A stretch of 64,000 nucleotides of DNA, from positions 6,634,001 through 6,698,000 of the forward strand of contig NC_065877.1 of NCBI RefSeq assembly GCF_933775445.1, read 5' to 3'. The notes beneath the pieces were generated by a model. That model was not told the origin of the DNA. It searched no databases and was given only the letters and a program-made list of their open reading frames with translations. Positions 10,201 through 20,916 of this stretch are shown here, one piece after another. Both the position numbers and the translations under genes were made by a program. The DNA is from Argentina anserina. Taxonomy: Eukaryota > Streptophyta > Magnoliopsida > Rosales > Rosaceae. Positions within the stretch are counted from its first letter, which is position 1; each line of letters opens with the position of its first letter.

Positions 10201-12583
10201 AATTCCGACGGTTAAACGAGGTCCGAATTGGATGAAATTTTTACAAGGTGACTATATATACATATCAATCATATCGACTGGTGTCGATCGATCTTGAGAA
10301 GTTTCCTTCATATAGTTGCTTCATATTGAGGCGGATTTAGTAATTACACATCCGCTTGTATATATATATATGTGTTTGTTTTAGCAAACTTATTTGAAAC
10401 ATACATATATGGGCATACATATAAACATAGATGATTATATATACATATATAACACTACAAAAGAGAAACATATAATTATATATAATATAAACCTAAAATC
10501 ACATTAATCAAAACAAATATTCGGTAAGATAAACGTAAAACGACATTATTTTATAAATAATTCGGTTTTTCGGTTCGGTTCGGTTTCTTATGTGCCCAAA
10601 CTGAAACTAAACCGATTAATTCGGTTTGGTTCGGTTTTTCGTGTGTTCGGTTCGGTTTTTTTCGGTTTCGGTCCGGTTTTTCCGGTTCGGTTTTCGTTTT
10701 TTCGGTCTTAAGTGCCACCCCTAACAAGAAACTCGTTGCCTTATTAGAACAGACATGGCACACATGGTGCAACTACCGGGATATAGCCCACTGCTTATTA
10801 AGAAGAACAAACAACTAACATCTACCAACATAAAGTAAATTAAAATAGTAAATATAAAAGCCCTAAATGGGCTATTTTCCTTACACGAGGCCTGACCCAA
10901 TAAGACGGCCCAAACCCAAGTAAAGGCCCATGGGAAGGAAGACACCACTGCCATCCGAGCCCCAACGATCGCTGCTCCGCACTAGCCAAGCCACCACCAC
11001 AAAGCCTATGTTGTGCGCCAATCCGATCCAAGCCAAAGAGAATAAGGTCTGAAACTAGATCAAAACCCGTCCTATGGAAGATAGGCCGGAAACCGCACGG
11101 ATCCATGACCAAAGCCTCCACCGACGGGAGAAAACCTCAATTTGAGATTGCCTAGCCATCGATCTATCGTCCTCCAAGCCACGATAAATTATAATAAATT
11201 ATAATTTAGTGTTATAAATTTATATTGATAACTATGATTAAAGCATAATTAAATAAGAGGAATAAGAAGACACATGGTATATACTTAAGAGGGTGTGCAT
11301 AAGTTGACAAAATTTGGGTGGTCGGCAAATTTGCTTCTATCACACAACCTCCCACTTTACAAAGAGAGACTATGTCCCTAACCAAATGACAATGGGTTGT
11401 AAAGTTATGATTTTTTTAGCCCCCAATAATTATAAACGGTAGTATGTAGATATTAGATTTTCGATCATTATAACAGTATTTTCACTAATTTGAAAGATTG
11501 ATCTATAATTGCACTAAATATATGTAGTGCTAAATTTGTCACAAATGGTTAATTATGATTATGTTTAATTACTTATTACAAACTTCTATGTTGACACCGG
11601 CAATATAATACGAAAATTTACCTTTTTAATTACTCTGAACAGATGAAGAATCAGATAAGATGGTACTAGGTGTTCCTGGAATGGAATACATTTTACGGCG
11701 GAGAGATCTACCAAGTATTTGTAGAGCACCAACAAACCACACAGTTCGGCAGTTTTTTGTGGAAGAGCACATAGCCATAACTAGAGCTTCTGGTCTCATA
11801 CTCAACACGTTCGATGAACTAGAATCCTCAGTGCTCTCACACATTGCCTCTAAATTTCCAAAGATTTACGCCATCGGACCATTGCATGCTCTCCTCCAAT
11901 CCCGTGTCGGTGACGACGACCTATCTTCCTCCTCAGCCGCGGCCGCGTCTTTGCGTCGAGAGGATCGTCGTTGCATGATGTGGCTGGATTCCCAAGAGGC
12001 TGGATCTGTTATCTTCGTAAGCTACGGGAGCTTGGTGAAGTTAACACGAGTTCAACTATTAGAGTTTTGGCACGGGTTGGTTAATAGTGGATCTCCCTTT
12101 CTGTGGGTCATCCGCTCGGATGTGCTCCATAGCACTGAAGTGGAGCACGCGAATCGGGTAACCCCGGTAGAGTTGGAAATGGGTACAAAAGAACGAGGGT
12201 TTATAGTGGATTGGGCCCCACAAGAAGAGGTCCTGGCCCATGAAGCTGTGGGTGGGTTTTTGACCCATAGCGGGTGGAATTCGACACTTCAGGCAATTTG
12301 GGCCGGGGTCCCAATGCTTTGTTGGCCCCAACTAGCGGACCAGCAGGTGAATAGTAGATGGGTTGGAGAAGTTTGGAAGATTGGGGTTGATATGAAAGAC
12401 ACTTGTGATAGAGCGACAGTGGAGACGATGATCAAAGCCTTGATGCATGGTGAAGAAAGGGAGGTGATTTCAAGGGCGGTGGATCAGTATGCAAAATCGG
12501 CGCGAACTTCTGTTGGTGAAGCTGGTTCTTCGTACCATAACTTAGAGACACTTATTTCTGATCTAAGAACCCTTGTAATATGA
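7232..12583 (+). CDS. UDP-glycosyltransferase (GT1, UGT85/UGT709-like), copy A
   Basis: Two exons, 7232-7763 and 11643-12583, joined by a phase-1 intron (GGAG|GTCAGT ... GAACAG|ATGAAG), give 490 residues, the usual family length. UGTs transfer a sugar, mostly glucose, from UDP-sugar to small lipophilic acceptors in the cytosol. The N-terminal acceptor domain has FPFPVQGHIKP with the catalytic His at residue 23 and the partner Asp at about 131 (VITDG). The C-terminal domain carries a full 44-residue PSPG donor box, W368 to Q411, beginning WAPQEEVL. The final Gln is the residue linked to UDP-glucose preference. One oddity is Gln394 where the box normally has Glu (WNSTLQ). The nearest named relatives I recall are 7-deoxyloganetic-acid-type glucosyltransferases; the true acceptor is unknown. 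UGT-B lies about 8.3 kb downstream as a tandem paralogue. Confidence 0.9.
8676..10723. mobile_element. Non-autonomous hAT element nested in the MULE
   Basis: An 8-bp target duplication, acaagaaa, is present at 8668-8675 and 10724-10731. The termini are perfect 11-bp inverted repeats (taggggtggca), typical of plant hAT elements. Subterminal zones at 8695-8830 and 10560-10705 are arrays of CGGTT/AACCG motifs, the kind of repeated site bound by hAT transposases. The interior holds no transposase but a 505-bp tandem repeat (8891-10330) and an AT-rich stretch (10330-10560). The antisense open frames inside the repeats recur because the repeat recurs and are not genes. Confidence 0.9.
8891..10330. 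repeat. Tandem repeat, 505-506-bp period, about 2.85 copies
   Basis: Copies begin with the same landmark (GTCGATCGAC or a close variant) near 8896, 9401 and 9907, spacing of 505 and 506 bp. Each contains the shared blocks gaccacgcacgatcgatgac and ggtttaccggaaatt. The third copy stops near 10330, before the last 70-80 bp of the unit. Copies 2 and 3 resemble each other more than copy 1, which has more substitutions. Confidence 0.9.
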
Positions 12584-13891
12584 TGCATGAGGTTACGTTA
12601 AGTTTATTCTTATCATGAATAGGTTTGTGTACTATAGTTTTGGCCTTTTGAGATAGCAGGTTATCTCCAACACTATAACTGATCTCATTTGATGTTAACA
12701 GCTTTATCAATAAATTGAAGTTCCGATAATACTAAATTTTTTATTTAGTTCATGATAAGCCAAAAATGGTTAATATGATAAAAATGAAACAAGTGGGAAT
12801 AAATGAAATAAAATTAAAGGGAGATAATTGTGAAAAAGAAACAACTACCTGGGTAGTGGGAAGTTAAGAATTCTAAATCATGTTAATAATCCAACTACAT
12901 TATTTGTTTTAAATTGATTGTGTAAAGTATGTGGGATATACACGGGTACATGCTAGTATATATGAACCAATGCATGTTCACTTGGCCACTTTTATACATA
13001 TATGCTAGTATTCTACTACAAGTTTGTGGGTCTGGGACATAATTAAGGGGTATTTCACCACAAACTCAATTTTTAGTAGTTTTTTTTAAGAGAAACCCAA
13101 TTTTTTTATAAGCACTTTTAAAAGAAACACACATATTATTTTTTACATTATTCATCAATTATTGCTCTCCACTTAAATTTAAATTACAAAATGTCACTAT
13201 TAAATGCTGAGATACACCAGTGATTAGTGAATAAATAAATGATGCTCTTATTATTACATTAATTATAGATTTTCATAGTCCCTAAATAATTTCATTTTTT
13301 CTTTTGCTCATCATAAATTTAAAATAAAAATAATGAAACACTTCCTTATTACATATCTAAAAATCAGAAGTTTTTTTTAAATTTAAATCAATTTAATAAC
13401 GAAATCACTTCATGGTGATATAAACTTTCTAATTTTTTGAATAATTTTTAACTTTCTATTTTATAGATAGATTTTGTTCATATTTCATCAATACAACCTA
13501 TGTTTGAGGTAGATATATAAGTTTTTTTCCCCTATCTAGTAGGTTTTTTTAATTACAACCTAATGAGTAGGTATGTATCTCTATGGATGTTTATATCACT
13601 TCTAGGGATTTTTATATCAACCTATTTGTTATGTATTCTATCATGCCAAAAATCTCTTTCATAGGTTGAATGTGAAATTTATATTAATATGCATGTTTAT
13701 ATCTATTAAGTAACAATAGAGAGGAAAAAAAAGTTGAAACCTAGATTAACAGTTTACCATACAAAAGTTCTTGTACAATGATATAAAAAAAAAAGATTTG
13801 AAAAAATATATATGCATACATATTGCATAGATAACATACCTTATTCATGATTTAAAAATAAAATGAATGAATGATACAAGTACACAACAAG
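12584..13891. other. UGT-A 3' flank, AT-rich, no gene seen
   Basis: The first 150 bases are the likely 3' UTR of UGT-A. The rest is AT-rich with several homopolymer T and A runs. I found no open frame or RNA gene that I can support. Confidence 0.4.
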
Positions 13892-13914
13892 CACTACTAC
13901 ACACAAACACATCA

Positions 13915-14130
13915 ATGACGTTTGAAAAACGCCATCAAATGTCTTTCATGGCGTTTTCCGGCACCATCCTTCGATGTTGTAGAAACCGGTGCCGTCCTTT
14001 CCCAGACACATCCATGGCGTTTGAAAAACGCCATCAAAAGGTATTCCATGGCGTTTCTAAAACGCCATAAAATTAATGGCATTTGTTAAACGTCATGGAA
14101 TTTCTTTTTATGGCGCTTGAAAAACGCCAT
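13915..14130. repeat. Left subterminal palindrome array of the CACTA element
   Basis: Repeated units read ATGGCGTTTGAAAAACGCCAT with small variations, each able to fold as a hairpin. Such arrays near both ends are the binding sites for the TNPA-type protein in CACTA elements. The matching array at the other end lies at 18970-19215. Confidence 0.8.
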
Positions 14131-16379
14131 GGATTTTTTTTTTCAGTTTAAAAAAATTATAATAGATTTTCTGATTAAATACATAAACCAACTACTACAT
14201 ATATGTAGTCAACAAGACTACTTTTCATGTACATCAAAGAATCAATCTACATATTTTTAGTGTAATGTATATTGCTTTTTACAAATTCATGTTGCCGAAA
14301 CCAGACTAATAAAACTGGTGGAGTTAAACAACAACAGCCTTGAAACTTGGTGGAGATTATCACCCTCATATTTACCAAATAGAGAAACATCAAATAATAA
14401 ACAACTCAATTTCATATTATAGGCATATTATTGTACTTTTATGTATGGTTGTATGAACAATACAATTGCCAATAAATTCAGATGCCATTGACATTTTAAC
14501 ACTAGTTGCATAGTAGGATAGATTCGATAGAAGTAACAAGCAGAAGGGCAACAGTTACCTTTGCTGAATGAGCTTATGCTCTAGAACTCGTTCTTTCAAC
14601 ACTACTACATTAATTCCAATTACCTTAGCCTCGAGCTTACCAAATTTTAGTCTGTATAAACACAAAAACAGTATTAAAAGATGCAATAAACACTAAGTAT
14701 GAGGTGTGTCTAAGATATAAAGCATGACCAAATAAGCACCATACATGTTCTGAATGCCTTAGAACAAGCAATCTACAATACTTTCAGTGTAATGTATATT
14801 GCTCTTTACAAATTCAAGTATATGTATGTTGAGAGAGAAAACTAGTTAACACATGATGTCTAAACTAGTTGTTCGAATGCTCAACTTTCTAGCAGTTACC
14901 AGCTGCCAAATTGGCAGAATGTGACCTACCTTAACTTACATTATCACAATAAAATTAGTCGGCATACTGAAAGTTTTAAGAATATCTTATATGAACAATA
15001 AATTACATACAACTAGTAAATTGGCAGGCATGATTTGAAACTTTTGAACAAGCTTAAAATGAAAATAACCTTTCACCGCCCACTACACAAACACCACAGG
15101 GACCTGCATGTTAGTGCAGACTCATCTTGATTATAGTGAATCAGTTTTAGAAAAAGGAATATTCTTGTCATAACTACATAAGCAACTGAGTTTTCCAATC
15201 AAAACGTGAAACTCATACATTCTCCTTATCCAATATTCTTGTCATCATAGCCTAGAGGCGAGCTAGTTCAATTCACTGTAAAATTAACCACCTATTTACT
15301 GACACCAACATCCAATAGTGTGGAAAACTGCTTACAATGTCTCTAAGCACTCAATTTATAATTTTAAGAAAAAAAATTTAGACATTTTTTCAACTGATAA
15401 ACAAACAAGTTCATAAGACATGTAAGGACATATTATGAAAGCAGAAAAGGGAACACAAAAGTTAGAGGAAAATAATTAAAGCACCTGAGAAGCTTGACCC
15501 CTAACTTGAATTTATACCCGGCCCTCATTGCTTATGCGCCCCACTTTCAAACCAAGATCCCAAAACAATTAAACAAAAGTCAAAAAGAGATACTCACCAA
15601 TAACCCCGAAATTGCAGACCGTAAACTAGCTAATTGATCACCTACTGAAACTCAAATATATAAATCCAAAGAAAAATAAAGACATACCATCATCTAATCT
15701 CACCAATAGCTACTCACCAATATCACCTATAAGTCTAAAATAAATAAAAAATGAAGCTGCATTAAACCCAGAAAAGAATGAACCCTAAAATTCTAGAAAC
15801 ACTGTAAACCCAGAAAATGATAGAATATTTACCTCTAAAGTAGACAACCCAGTGAACCCTCAAAACTCTCAGAGCTTAACAACCCAACAACTGCAAAACC
15901 AGATGCCCAATTGAAGCGAAACCAGATGCCCGCTTGGAATTTGATTTGAGTTCTTAAGAATTTGACTCCTACTTCTTCAAACTTGAGCTGCTGCACCAAT
16001 TTTAACTCTTCTAGTCTATCGTCGCACTCAAACTTGAAGGTGAGGGACGTCGGGGTTGAAATTTCCAAGGCAAGAGAGGGACAGAGGAAGAGGGTGGATG
16101 ATGAGGCTTCAAGAATCGAATAGGATTCTGAGTTTTGAGGAAAGGGAAGAGAGATCTGAGTTTTGGGTTTTTTGGATTTAGGTTTTAGTTTTCTGAGGAC
16201 AGGGAAGAGAGGATTAGACGTATAGGATTTTTGGTTTTTAGTTTTTTTTTATGGCGAATCAGCGAATGTCCAATATTATGCGCTGATTCATTTTCTAATT
16301 TTTTTATTTACAAAGGAGGGGGATAAAAGAATATGACCTCCTATGTTTGATAAACTTCAACAAAGAGGATAAACAAAAG
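14131..16379. other. CACTA interior of unknown origin, possible captured sequence
   Basis: The stretch is AT-rich and has intron-like texture. A minus-strand open frame at 15835-16068 (77 codons, starting MEISTPTSLTFKFECDD) is followed on the minus strand by a possible splice donor (TTTAGAG|GTAAAT). It is preceded by a leader-like purine-rich sequence up to about 16240. It might be the first exon of a captured gene or of a former TNPA gene. I do not recognise the protein. Confidence 0.3.
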
Positions 16380-18950
16380 CTCAATCCGGCATGTGTATAC
16401 CCACCCATGCAAAACCATAGATATAAAAACCCCTAACAAATAACAAACTCTCAGCCAAGAAACCCTTAATTAAATGATGAGATGAAGCTGGTAGCATTAA
16501 CAGACAGTTGTGAGATACCAAGAATAGAGAAAATAGATATATCGTGATGCTTCTTGTAAGGATGAAAAGAATGCAGAGCAGACTCTCTGAACAAATCCAA
16601 AAGATGACGTTGGGCTTCCAACACATTAAAAATTTTACATTCGAAACACACCAGATTCCTAGTGATCCAAATAAACCAAATTGGATTACAGGCAAGTAGA
16701 AACCAAAGTCGATGTTTAGGTTTTGGGAACGTTGAAACACCAACACCATTAAACACTTCATCAAGGGTACCCAAGGCGAGAATGAATGAGAAAATAGAAG
16801 GCAAACTCATTTCCATAAAGCCACAATTTCAGAACAATGCAAAAGAAGATGTGTACCCGATTTCACATAACTTCCACAAAAGGAGCAACGAGTTGGAAGT
16901 GAAAAACCTCGCCGTTGTAAAACATAATCAGTTAGTAAATGTCCATGAAGAGCCTTACAAACAACAAGAGTTTTGTGGGGTTAAATTGCTTTACTCCATA
17001 TCACTTTACCCAAATCTTTATGCTCACCATGATTTGAGAAGAAAACAAAATCTTATTTTGTTGTCAGAATTCTTGAGGAGGAGTGCGGCCATAAAAGAGT
17101 CAGATGTGTCTGCATCAGGCAGAGCAATGCGCTCAAATTTTTATGCTGCTTGAGGAATGAAGAAATAAAATCTATTGAGAGAACCCAATGAGAATGAACA
17201 ATAACATCATTCACCTTAGCATGAAGTGGAATAGAGCCACTTACTCCAATACTAGTAGCAAGAGGCTCACCCAACCAATTATCTTGCCAAAAAGATATCC
17301 TCTTACCATCACCAATACTCAAATGCAAAGAATTTAAAAACATTGGACAAACTTTTTTGAGACCCAACCAGACTGAAGATCATCTTTAAAAAAACGAGCT
17401 CTAAGAAAAATAAAGGCTGGAGAGGAAGAAGAGATCATCTCCCAACATCTCTTTATTAGTAGAGCACGATTAGCCTTAAATCCTCTTTGGGTTTACAACA
17501 GTGACGCCAAGCAACAAGAGGCATGCCTATTTTCAAATGGTCTCCAGTTCAAAAAAAATTCTTGATCTAAGAGTGAAGGTCATGAAGTAAACAAGCCGGT
17601 CACTCATAAATTCTGAAAACTATAAATCAAAATGTCTTGAATCACTGACTGAATAAGTTGTACCCTACCCGCTTACGACAAAAGAGAACATTTCCAAGAG
17701 GACAACTTGCATCTCACTCTATCTGCAATGGCTTGAAAATACACCCTCTTGGGACGTCCCTAGAAAATCGGAACCCCAATGTATGTGAATGAAAAAGACC
17801 ACTGCTTGACACCCAAAATTTTCCGGATAACAAAGTGTCTATGGTGAGCATATTTCCCAATGAACATAAGCGATTTAGATTTATTGACTCTTTACCCTGA
17901 ATTCAAGCCATATTCCTCCATAAACTTCATTAGATTCTTCAAAGATCTCTTGGTACCCCGCATAAAAACCATAATGTCATATGCAAATAGAACATGCGAG
18001 GGTGGAGTAATACCAAGAGGAGCTGACAGTAAATCAGTAAGTCCATCCTCAACCAGCTTAGTGAGACCTCTACTTAAAACCTCTTCCGCAAGACAAAAGA
18101 GAATATGTGATAAATGATCTCATTGACAAACACCACGAGAACAAGGAAAAAACTCTTCCATCACACCATTAACTAAAATTGATAAGTGTGCAGACCCCAA
18201 AATTGCTTTAATCCAGTCACAAAAAGGATTTGAAAAACCAAAACCCTTCAAAACCCGAAGTAAGAAACCCCAATCAAGCGTATCAAATGCCTTTTGCACA
18301 TCAAACTTAATTGCAATGTTACCGTCCTTACAATTATGATCTAGGAGGTTAATACATTCTGAAGTCAATATAATGGAGTCTGCAATAGTGTGCCTCTAAG
18401 AAAGCACTTTGGTTGAGTGAAATAATCCGAGTAGCAAATACTTCCCAAACGGTCAGCTAAAATCTTTGTGATAAGCTTAAAATTCGCCATAGCAATAAGA
18501 CGCAACTACGTTACGATGTCTGCTACAGGGACTTTAGGAATCAAGATCATTAAATTGGAATTGAAGTGGAGAACAATGTATCCAGTATTGAAAAAACTAT
18601 GAACAGCTTGGACTACCTCTACACCAAGTCACCAACAACTGACCAACACTTCATAAAAAAATTCCACCAAAACCATCTGGACCAGGAGAACTATTATGAT
18701 CCATGAAACACATAGTCTGAAAATATTTCCTCAGATGTGGGAATGACTGTTAACATAACATTATCCTCAGTAGTCACGAGATTAGGAATTACCTGAGAAA
18801 CTAGACCAGTGTTTCTTACAAAAGAATATGTTGTGAAGAGGCCAATAAAATAATTTACCACATGATCACTAATCTTTTTTGGGTCATCAATAATATTGTT
18901 TCTATCTCTTTTGGTTCTTAGTTCTTACTTCTAAGGGAATTAGCTTTTGT
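16380..18950 (-). pseudogene. LINE (non-LTR retrotransposon) segment inside the CACTA element
   Basis: Read on the minus strand from 18950 to 16380, the segment gives parts of a plant LINE second reading frame in order. First is the pre-RT motif HNSSPGPDGFGG (about 18690). Next come RT blocks KFDVQKAFDTLDW and ILVNG (18150-18330). A damaged catalytic box follows, FAYDIMVF instead of the usual FADD form (about 17980). Then comes the zf-RVT region with ISFWQDNWLGEPL (17250-17320), and last the C-terminal block with IWFIWITRN (about 16680). Stops and frame changes occur throughout, so it is dead. The 5' part, including the endonuclease, is absent. Its orientation is opposite to both UGT genes. 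Confidence 0.75.
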
Positions 18951-18969
18951 TCGGAAGTTGAGACCATTC

Positions 18970-19215
18970 AATGGCGTTTTCAAACGCCATGGTCTTTAAA
19001 ATTGTTTACATCGTTTATAAACGCCATACAAAAAGTTACATCACTATTTTATGACCTTTTTAAAACGCCACTAACGTTCCAACAATTCGTGGCGTTTCCC
19101 AAACGCCGTCTTCATTTCACATATAGTCTGATTGAAATAATTAATGGCGTTTTAAAAAAAAAACCATTAAAAGGTACTTTTAATGACGTTTCGCAAGAAA
19201 CGTCATCATTCAAAT
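18970..19215. repeat. Right subterminal palindrome array of the CACTA element
   Basis: Contains ATGGCGTTTTCAAACGCCAT near 18972 and further diverged units up to TGACGTTTCGCAAGAAACGTCA near 19185. It mirrors the array at the left end. Confidence 0.75.
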
Positions 19216-19243
19216 GTCATTAAAGACCATATGTGTAGTAGTG

Positions 19244-19467
19244 AAGTTTGAATCTCTCGTATAATCTATAAAAGTTGAAGTAGTGATTGTATTTTGAAAC
19301 TTAAAAAAAACAATTTGGTGTGAATTTAACTTGAAAGGAGGGTCCATTATTGGATTTATCTCTAATTTTTTCTATAATTAGCCATTGTTAGAGACTTCAT
19401 TCACGTCACACATAAAGGTTGAAATCACCTTTGAATTCCCACATTCATGGATTAAGCTGATTAAGTC

Positions 19468-19517
<50 letters not shown>

Positions 19518-20807
19518 GTCGTGTGTATATATATATATATATAATCAAGTCGTGTGTGTATATATATATATATTTAAGAGAAAATAACTTTGTGCACGGA
19601 AGCATATCTTAAATTCATAATCATAATTTGAATGTAGTTTGATGGGCAACTGGGCTATAAGATCGAGATGAGTGACTTAGTGGCCAATAAAAAAGATCAG
19701 ACGATCGAGTGAACTGTTGAATTCGATCTGTCACTGCATACTTCTTATATATACTCCAACATATTTGCACTACATACCTTAATGTCAGATTCAATCACAT
19801 TGAGGGCTTAGCACATATAAATTAATAAATGTATGCACCCCGTCACATTTACGACTAACGACTGTACAACAGATGAACTTGCAGCGGAATGGAGAACCAT
19901 ACTTTTCCCCCGTTTTCCCAACTTGGACTGCTAATTTTGTCTTTGGTCAATATTTCGAATTGTCTTTGGTCAATATTTCGAATTGTCTTTCGTCCTCAAT
20001 CTAGCAGTCCTACCTTCTAGCTTAATTGGACCGTTTCTCCAATCTCCATGTTCGATAGATTGGGACCTCGGGTCGACCATCCTATCAGAATTACAAACTT
20101 ACGCACATCTTGTTCATGGGGATGTTGATTGAGTTGATCAGATCAGAACTGGCTTCCTTGTCGTAGTGTGCGACTCAAATCACGGAGTAACACAATGTCG
20201 TATTGTTCACAACGTTACATCGATCTTGCATGACCAACACCGATGGCATTCATCGTGCTAATTGCAAAGTTACCATTTGATTTGTTGCATTTGACAAATG
20301 TTTGTCGAACTGTACATGTAACAATGCAAATTCTTAGTTGCTACATATACTACGATCTGATAATTACGGTTTCTGTCATTCTATAAGTTGAGACTTGAAA
20401 TCGAGTGGAGCGTATTATATATGCACATCATGGATCATCCCTCTACATTGTTGACAATGTTGAGAGTTGACAAGATTGGAAGGGTCTCCGTTGATCAGCA
20501 TGCACCACATATGTTACGTAAGGTGCACGTTCTTGACCAGATTAACTATTGCTTCTCTAACATATTTGTGCATCAAACAACTTCTAACGGCATTCAAGTC
20601 AGCGACAACAATTTCTAGATTAATCAAAGCTGACTACTTTTAGGAATATTTATCAGCCAAATTACTCAATAGTACTGCTTCTATTTTACTTATGAATTCG
20701 CATGTAATGTTTAGAATTGGTTTTTAAAATAATCACGTCATGCAATGGGTTTGGAGAAGAATTGCCTGAAATACTACCTTTTCAACGCCGTGAAATTTTG
20801 AGTAGCT
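19244..20807. other. Intergenic DNA upstream of UGT-B with microsatellites
   Basis: Positions 19468-19573 hold three units, each a TAAGTCGTGTGTGTA-like lead followed by (TA)n. At 19940-19990 a 22-bp unit, TGTCTTTGGTCAATATTTCGAA, is repeated two and a half times. An open frame at 20388-20618 has no recognisable domain. I see no gene here. Confidence 0.5.
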
Positions 20808-20815
20808 TATATATA
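20808..20815 (+). promoter_or_regulatory. TATA box of UGT-B
   Basis: TATATATA lies 109 nt before the UGT-B start codon. With transcription starting about 30 nt downstream, this gives a leader of about 75-80 nt, normal for such genes. Confidence 0.5.
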
Positions 20816-20916
20816 GCTACTCTATCATATCCACCATCTCATTAGTACCCACAAACTTAATATCTGCAAAGTATAAGAATCAAAAGTAGAGGAGATTTCA
20901 AAAGCTTGTGAACTCA

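Larger units (their letters stand above)
8205..11338. mobile_element. Mutator-like element (non-autonomous) in the UGT-A intron
   Basis: A perfect 9-bp direct repeat, atcacacaa, lies at 8196-8204 and 11339-11347, the target duplication size of Mutator elements. Inside it the ends are imperfect inverted repeats running over 100 bp, starting tggaagtaaattttacgga on the left and agaagcaaatttgccga on the right (reverse complement). They are followed on both sides by a shared CCAAATTTTGTC block. No transposase is visible. The part 10860-11160 is clearly more GC-rich than its surroundings, contains GGCCCA motifs, and could be captured host DNA as in Pack-MULEs. A younger hAT element (8676-10723) is inserted in it; without that the MULE would be about 1.08 kb. 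Confidence 0.8.
7764..11642 (+). other. UGT-A intron, enlarged by nested transposons
   Basis: The intron is 3879 nt, against 264 nt in UGT-B at the identical position and phase. Removing the Mutator-like insertion (8205-11338) and one copy of its target duplication leaves about 736 nt. Both splice sites look normal, so correct splicing is plausible, but the length and repeat content could lower expression or attract silencing. Confidence 0.85.
13892..19243. mobile_element. CACTA (En/Spm) transposon, non-autonomous
   Basis: The element starts CACTACTACACA and ends in its inverted copy TGTGTAGTAGTG, a 12-bp perfect terminal repeat. The flanking 3-bp duplication aag (13889-13891 and 19244-19246) fits CACTA elements. 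Both ends carry subterminal palindromes of the form TGGCGTTT-spacer-AAACGCCA. There are about seven or more motif copies at 13915-14130 and a similar number at 18970-19215. No TNPD-type transposase is recognisable. The interior holds an antisense LINE segment (16380-18950) and a stretch (14150-16260) of unknown origin. The size is 5352 bp. Confidence 0.9.

Noticed and set aside
12059..12331. Antisense frame of 90 codons
   Set aside because: Shadow of UGT-A exon 2, which has a complete family domain on the other strand.
16662..17153. Plus-strand frame of 163 codons
   Set aside because: Antisense to the LINE segment, whose minus-strand motifs are clear.
20388..20618. Frame of 76 codons upstream of UGT-B
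   Set aside because: No recognisable domain, overlaps the likely promoter, and nothing shows a third UGT or other gene.
20908..20916. Upstream start for UGT-B
   Set aside because: The codon at 20908 is GTG; the first real ATG is at 20917 and gives the usual family N-terminus.
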